64,000 nt of DNA, taken from assembly GCA_022559845.1 (NCBI GenBank), contig CM040126.1, positions 47,424,458-47,488,457 of the forward strand. Reading direction: 5' to 3'. Below the pieces are notes generated by a model, which worked only from the letters and a program-made list of their open reading frames with translations, was not told where the DNA came from and did not search any database. A program made the translations under genes and the position numbers. Of this stretch, positions 58,669 through 64,000 are shown one piece after another. Source of the stretch: Amorphophallus konjac. Taxonomy: Eukaryota > Streptophyta > Magnoliopsida > Alismatales > Araceae. How positions within the stretch are numbered: position 1 is the stretch's first letter; each line of letters begins with the position of its first letter.

Positions 58669-60113
58669 CAGCAGCAGCAGTAGGCAGGGCGTGTGCCCTC
58701 CACGTTTCCCGCCCAGCAATTTGGACCACGTGGCAGTATCAGGGAAGGGCTTCTTCCACATGTCACCATCATAGTTCCTCGTCCTCCTTGGATCACGAGC
58801 CAAGTCAGCCAGTCTCTGTAAAGAATCCCCAAAGACTAATCATGTCTTTGTGCGTTCTCGCACGGAAGCATATGAAGTCTCAGGGGAGCATCTATGGCTT
58901 CTGGACAGGATCACCTGTCAGACGGTCATACAGAGACTTATCAACTTGGTGTCGATACTTTGTTAAATGAAATGCATTATATATACTTGTGAATGCGAAT
59001 GCCATGTACGGACTTAGAAAATGAAGACCAATGTATAGACTTAGAGAGCCAAAGGCAGTGTATAGACTATTCTTTTAAATACCAAGAGACTAGTCATGAC
59101 TTTGTGCGTTCTCGCACGGGAGCATACAAAGTCTCAGGGGAGCATCGATGGCCTTCGGACAGCATCACCAGCGTCAGGGGAGCATCCGGAGGGACAGGTG
59201 AGCATGCGCGTCTGTTGTACAGACTCTACCAATGTATAGACTTGGTGGATAGTGATGCATAGCCAAACGGATGTATAGACTTCACTGTGAATGCATGAAC
59301 AGTGAATAAGTGTATAGACTTGATCAAGAGAGACGCTGGCCAATCGGAACATTAGTAGCCACTGGAGGGCATACTCGGTCCCAGGAGAGCATCCGGGGGG
59401 GACAGCGAGCATGCGCGACTGACGTATTAGACTTATGAAGAGTGCGTGCATCTACAGTGCAAATGTATGGACTTTAACAAAATGCCTAACACAGTCCGAT
59501 ATACATACTTTGCCTTAGACTCTAAATGTGAATGTATGGACTTTATGAATGCATGCTACAGTGCCAATGTGTAGACTTGATGAGACATTCACGAGTGTAT
59601 ACACTTGGCCAAACGTAGGGAAAGGTATGAGGAGTGTATAGACTATGCTTCACTTCGAGCAGCCACAGTGATGTATAGACTTGGCCTTTGAGATGTGGCT
59701 GTACAGACTTTGTGTGAAAGCATGACCAGGCTTTGGCTGTATAGACTTGGGGTCCAACTGTGGATGTATAGACTTGAGTGAAGTGAACGCTTCGTGAATG
59801 AGTGTATACATTTTACCAGATCAAGGGCAATTCGGATGTACAGACTCTGAGGTTCAAAGCCAACGGTGCGTTGACGCTGTAACATGATACGTTGACGCTG
59901 TGCACACTTAACCAATTTAATTGAGATGCAGTGTGTGGACTTATGACAGTAAGAATTGCAGACAGCAGTGTATTAAAAATAAGGAACACATAGTCAATCT
60001 GATGGAGCAATTTCATCAAATCAAAATCAGTTGCCAATCAATCAAAACAATGGTGTTGCCAAAGAATAGAGCAAGTGTCAACATCATCAACATAGAGGGG
60101 TCACAACAAGGGC

Positions 60114-61212
60114 TTTATATGGCTTGAAGCAGGCACCTAGAGCTTGGTATGACAGACTAAGCTCATACCTCACCGAACAAGGGTATTCAAGAGGTAATGT
60201 AGACCAGACATTATTCACCAAGAAACAAGGTAAGGATATCTTGATAGTTCAGATTTATGTGGATGCCATAGTGTTTGAGTCCACTAAACCTCAAATGTGT
60301 GAGGAGTTTGTAAAACTCATGACCAATGAATTTAAAATGAGTCTAATGGGTGAGCTTTAATTCTTTCTTGGCTTGCAGATTAATCAAAGCTATGAAGGCT
60401 ATTTTATCAATCAAGCCAAATATGTGAAGGAGTTGCTGAAAAAGTTTGATCTGACAAACTGTAAACCATTAAGAACTCCAATGGGGACTGCCACTTCACT
60501 GGATGCAGATGAACAAGGTACACTTGTAGATGCAAAGAGGTACAGAGGTATGATCGGGTCATTACTCTATCTAACTGCATCTAGACCAAACATTCAGTTT
60601 AGTGTTTGCCTTTGTGCTAGATTTCAGTCTAGTCCTAGAGAGTCCCACTTGACTGCTGTCAAGCGTATTTTTAGATACCTTGTCGGCACTCAAGAATTGG
60701 GATTATGGTATCCTGCATCCTGTGAACTTTCACTTATTTCTTATTCAGATGCAGATTATGCTGGATGCAAACTGGACCGCAAGAGCACTAGTGACTATTG
60801 CCAATTTCTTAGTGGGTGTTTGGTTTCTTGGACCTCCAAGAAACAACACTCGGTTGCCCTCTCAACTGCAGAGGCAGAATATGTTACTGCACGGAGTTGT
60901 GGCACCCAAGTACTGTGGATCAAACACCAACTCCAAGACTATCAAATAGATCTTGGCTGTGTTCCCATACTGTGTGATAACACAAGTGCTATAAATCTTG
61001 TCAAGAATCTAGTCATGCACTCTAGGACTAAACACATTGAAATTAGGCATCATTTTATAAGGGACGAAGTCCTCAAAAATCACTTTGAGCTCCATTTTGT
61101 AGACTCAGAAAATCAGATTACAGATATCTTCACAAAACCCTTAAGCAATGACAGGTTCACAACATTAAGGAGAGAGCTCGGTCTATGCAGACCTCAATCC
61201 ACTCAAGTTTGA
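60114..61212 (+). pseudogene. pol of element A, last part (RT C-terminus, RNase H)
   Basis: A's pol resumes after C and its duplication with [15 protein letters not shown]. The RT active site reads YVDA (Ala codon 60265-60267) instead of YVDD, so a catalytic Asp is lost. A TAA at 60358-60360 interrupts the frame. RNase H has SDADYAGCKLDRKSTS, STAEAEYVTA and IEIRHHFIRDEV. It ends ITDIFTKPLSNDRF and TGA 61210-61212. The rest of the sequence is well kept, so the loss of function is not very old. Confidence 0.93.
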
Positions 61213-61303
61213 GCTATCTATTCCTCCTTCGATGTTCAACTTACTTGTCTTTAGTATGATTGAAGCAAGCATATCTGTTTTGATTTAGAATTGGTCTATT
61301 GAC
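61213..61303 (+). other. Start of A's 3' noncoding region
   Basis: About 90 bp between A's pol stop and the start of F. TTGAC (61299-61303) is the expected left half of F's target-site duplication; the right half lies outside the window. Confidence 0.55.
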
Positions 61304-62664
61304 TGTAGACACGCTAAAATCAATGCTATGTTGAATAAATCTCATGTCACCATGTGACGCCCCAAAGTAGACTTCAATATTGGCTGTAATATGAAGTTTT
61401 TCTATTTTCTGTGTGTTAATTGTGATTTGCTGGCATTTTTCTTTGATAATTGGAATTAACGCCTTAATGAGGGGCGTCATTTAATTGACGGCCTTTCAGA
61501 GGGCGCCTCTTAATAAATGGACGACTTCTTCTAAAGGCGTTGATTTCTGGATTTTTACGAATCCTAAACAAAATGAAAAATCAAAGAATTGACGTCCCTA
61601 TGAGGGGCGTTTATTATTTAACGCCCATTCTGGAAGGCGTCATTTCAGAATTCTTTATAAGGAAAGTCAGTTGTTGCCATAATTAAATCCAGGAATTGAC
61701 GCCTCTGTTCACGTCATCATTTTAATTAACGCCCTTTGAGAGGTCGTCATTTTAAATTGACGCCCTTTGAGAGGTCGTCATTTCCGATTCCGTTCCCTTT
61801 TCGCCTGCTTATTTCCAGTAATGATCCCTTCCCCATTTTACACAGTGTGTTTGATTGGGAAGATGGTTTCTTATTGGAGGTCCATTACCTTGTTTTAATC
61901 CTATTATCACAAGGATTTTTGGGCTATAAATACCCCTAATGTTCTTATCTCGCGCGCGTGAGAGGGTGCAGAGAAGGCAGTGCAAGAACTATACGATAAT
62001 AGAGAAAAACCATTGTGAGTTTCTTTTAACAGGAAGAAGAGAGTTTCTATTTTGCAGGATCAATCTTCAAGTGATTTCTTCTTCCTCCTGGTGTTGAATC
62101 TTCTCTCCCACGGTGGTCATCAGCTACTATTCAACCAACCTCTTTGGTTTTTCTTCTCCCAATACTGCTGCACGCACAGTAGAGTGGAGATTCTTCTCTC
62201 TTTTTATTAGCGTTATCATCGTCTTCATCTTATTCTTTCTAGCTATTTTGCTAAGAAGACATTGCCACTTCCACGTCATATACTTTGCTTTGCATACTTT
62301 GCATTCATATCTTCCATACCCTTTGTTACACCTCTTAAGGGGTTTTAAAAAATCAAAACACACAAGGTAGGTTCATGTTTCATTTGATCAATTTCTTAGT
62401 TTTAGAGCATTGATGCTACACCCTTTTGGCTAATCCATTCTTTTCATTGGGTTTTGTGTGTTCTTACAAGGTCATCAAGCTAAGAACCCCCTTCATCGGC
62501 CGGTCGGTAGAAGGAGGAAGGAAAAGTCCACAATCTCTCAATGCAAGATATATGTGATCACTTTCATTTTCTTGAGGTAACCCCTCTGGCGATCACACTC
62601 CTCATTAGCACCACGTGCTTTATTTTTTTTCTTCTTTTCTTTAGTGGATTTCTTAGAATCTACA
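61304..62664 (+). repeat. 5' LTR of F
   Basis: About 1,361 bp, starting TGTAGACACGC and ending ATCTACA. A TATA box, CTATAAATA, lies at 61924-61932. The U3 part (61355-61790) carries the GACGCC...GGCGTCATT motif array. The boundary is set by the primer site and the 6-bp inverted ends; the second LTR is not available for confirmation. Confidence 0.65.
61355..61790 (+). repeat. GACGCC/GGCGTCATT motif array in the U3 of F
   Basis: About ten copies of TTGACG(C/T)CC and GGCGTCATTT arranged as loose dyads (for example at 61465, 61480, 61600, 61640, 61690, 61730 and 61760). The same motifs reappear in the leader at 63125-63560. Confidence 0.75.
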
Positions 62665-62667
62665 AAT

Positions 62668-62685
62668 TGACGATCACGGTGGGAC
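62668..62685 (+). promoter_or_regulatory. Primer-binding site of F (tRNA-Arg type)
   Basis: TGACGATCACGGTGGGAC, three bases after the LTR; 17 of 18 bases equal the site of G. It differs from the usual TGG start at the third base. Confidence 0.6.
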
Positions 62686-62712
62686 ACCTTTTGTTTTTAG
62701 TTTGATTACCAC

Positions 62713-62990
62713 TCCCTTTGGCACCCTCGCGTGCCCCTCTTATTGGCGCCCTCGCGTGCCCCTCCTTTGGTACCCTCGTGTACCCCTCCATTGTGCTCCA
62801 CGTAGCACACTCCCTTTGGCACCCTCGCGTGCCCCTCTTATTGGCGCCCTCGCGTGCCCCTCCTTTGGTACCCTCGCGTACCCCTCCATTGTGCTCCACG
62901 TAGCACACTCCCTTTGGCACCCTCGCATGCCCCTCCTTTGGTACCCTCGCGTACCCCTCCACTGTGCTCCAAGTAGCACCCTCCCCTTGT
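62713..62990 (+). repeat. 99-bp tandem repeat in the leader of F
   Basis: Two full units and a shortened third, beginning CCCTTTGGCACCCTCGCG at about 62713, 62812 and 62911. Each unit itself consists of CCCTCGCGT(G/A)CCCCTC phrases. The length is a multiple of three, so frames stay open through it on both strands, but composition is purely repetitive. Confidence 0.88.
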
Positions 62991-64000
62991 GCACCACGTG
63001 CACGCCTCCCATTGATTAGCTAAATTTCGAATATCATTGTTTAGTGAGAAAATTTGATTCCTGTCTGTCACCAGGCCTTTCGGTTCTCTGAACTGAATAG
63101 GGTTTTTCTGCATTTTTATAACTCGCGCCCCTTACAGAGGCGTCATTTCATCATTCAACGTCTTGCACAAAGGCGTCATTTTCATTAATTACCATTGATT
63201 TTGTCTTCATCTGATTACTATTTACAGTGTTTTAACGCCCCTTCCCAGAGGCGTCTTTCCATTATTTAACTCCTCACACCAAGGCGTCTTTTCCTGCTCG
63301 CTGTTACTTACTGCACGATTTGACGCCTTCCACAGAAGCGTCGTTCACTGATTCAGCGCCTTATCTCGAGGCGTCATTTTATTATCATCATTTTTACTAC
63401 GAGCACTGTTCACTGTCATTTGACGCCCCTTCCCAGAGGCGTTTTTCACAGAATCAGCGCCTCTCTCCAAGGCGCCATTTTGTTTTTATTGTTCCCTGTT
63501 TGCACTGTTCACAGCAATTAGCGACTACTCCGCAGACGCTGCCTGTTGATATAGCGACCTTGTCTGGGTCGTCATTTTCTTCTGTGCCCACAGAAGTGCT
63601 GATTATTGGTGTTTATTTGTCTAATCTATTTTGATATCACTTGCTTGATATTGCCTGCATTAGATTGCATCCAGGGCATCGGTTTGGGAGACCTCCTCTC
63701 CCCACATTTTTTAGGAACTACACCCCTCTTGGAAAAGGAAGGACCCTCCTTTGAGCATTCCGTCTCATTGGACCGGAAATTCCTAAGCCAAGCCTCCGTA
63801 AGTCCTCGCACCCGTGGATTCCCTCACAGATGCCGGGCAGGTTGTACCATTGACGTACCCGGAGTATAGTTGACCCATACGTTGAAAAGGAGAGAGAAAA
63901 ATCTAGATACTCGGAGATTATACCCAAAATTTCAACCAGGATCCACCTTTAAAAGAGAGAACCTAATATTGAACTTATCCTAATCTCCAAGGAAAAATCT
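62991..64000 (+). other. Rest of the F leader, no gene recognised
   Basis: 63125-63560 carries GCCCCTT...AGGCGTCATT phrases, the motif of the LTR U3. Beyond 63600 the sequence is mixed. Frames such as 63320-63634 and 63606-63869 have no recognised domain. A gag start may lie beyond the edge. Confidence 0.5.

Larger units (their letters stand above)
48311..60108 (-). mobile_element. Element C: complete SIRE/Maximus-like copia element with intact gag and pol
   Basis: LTRs 57831-60108 (5' in its own direction, 2,278 bp) and 48311-50589 (3', 2,279 bp). The duplication AGGGC is perfect (48306-48310 and 60109-60113). LTRs differ at about 30 substitutions plus a few small indels (about 1.4%), the lowest divergence in the window. 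Primer site, gag, pol and polypurine tract are all in place and both ORFs are open. It splits the RT of element A in the opposite direction. There is no env-like ORF in the 1.6 kb between pol and the 3' LTR. Confidence 0.96.
57831..60108 (-). repeat. 5' LTR of C
   Basis: 2,278 bp; minus-strand start TGTTGTGACC at 60108, end CCCAACA at 57831. The motif array is at 58980-59835, TATATAA at 58660-58668, and the leader hairpins at 58091-58328. Confidence 0.95.
9901..61303 (+). mobile_element. Element A: SIRE/Maximus-like Ty1/copia retrotransposon, split by B and C
   Basis: A's own pieces are the 5' LTR (9901-11571), primer site, gag (11631-13496 and 45854-46289), pol (46296-48310 and 60114-61212) and a short 3' tail to 61303. 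The reading frame joins across B when one CAACA copy is removed, and pol motifs continue across C, so the pieces belong to one element. The 3' LTR is not seen; F lies in its place and the right edge ends the view. The copy is inactive, with many nonsense codons and altered catalytic residues. Confidence 0.85.
61304..64000 (+). mobile_element. Element F: Ogre-like gypsy element, 5' part, cut by the window edge
   Basis: LTR 61304-62664 with ends TGTAGA/TCTACA, a tRNA-Arg-like primer site at 62668 and a leader to the edge. The LTR start resembles those of G and D and the primer site nearly equals that of G, so an Ogre/Tat relation is likely. No gag is reached within the window. Inserted just 3' of A's pol. 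Confidence 0.65.

Noticed and set aside
62660..63113. Open frames on both strands with repeated AREGAKG-like or CPSFGTLA-like peptides
   Set aside because: They follow from a 99-bp tandem repeat (multiple of three); no domain, and strand choice is arbitrary.

Overview
The window is flowering-plant nuclear DNA made almost entirely of LTR retrotransposons inserted into one another. No host gene is recognisable. The element types are plant-specific: SIRE/Maximus-like Ty1/copia elements with long LTRs and a UBN2-type gag, Tat/Ogre-like Ty3/gypsy elements, and a gag/pol-less LTR element. The species cannot be named. Divergence figures are counts made by eye. tRNA, family and domain names come from recognition, not from a search.

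Layout, left to right. G (1-6474, minus strand) is an Ogre/Tat-like gypsy element running off the left edge: gag, a tRNA-Arg-type primer site and a long LTR. That LTR holds a solo copia LTR, H (2890-5218). LTR remnant I follows (6475-7234), then 2.7 kb of AT-rich DNA with a GC-rich island (7235-9900). Copia element A begins at 9901 and its pieces extend to 61303. A is split by B (13497-45848, 5-bp duplication CAACA), a gag-only copia element with a 3.06-kb LTR. B carries a complete Tat element (14416-25613, duplication GTTTG) in its 5' LTR, and a 4.3-kb solo LTR, D (28592-39315), in its gag. D itself carries E (32570-38966, duplication TAAAT), a non-autonomous LTR element with an unrecognised ORF. 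A's pol is split by C (48311-60108, minus strand, duplication AGGGC), the only element with uninterrupted gag and pol. F (61304 to the right edge) is another Ogre-like element inserted 3' of A's pol.

Function. C could still supply gag, protease, integrase, RT and RNase H. A is dead: it has nonsense codons, an altered RT active site and a lost integrase zinc ligand. Tat needs only two nonsense codons and one N-terminal frameshift to explain its inactivity, and it has an antisense gene with a probable intron. B and E would depend on proteins supplied by other elements.

Most notable signals: (1) a chain of covarying RNA hairpins in the leader of four copia LTR families; (2) a family-specific short-motif array in the U3 of most of the long LTRs; (3) E's unknown ORF of about 466 codons; (4) an intact empty site for Tat inside the same window; (5) B's 5' LTR, which lacks its first ~515 bp yet is flanked by a perfect target-site duplication.
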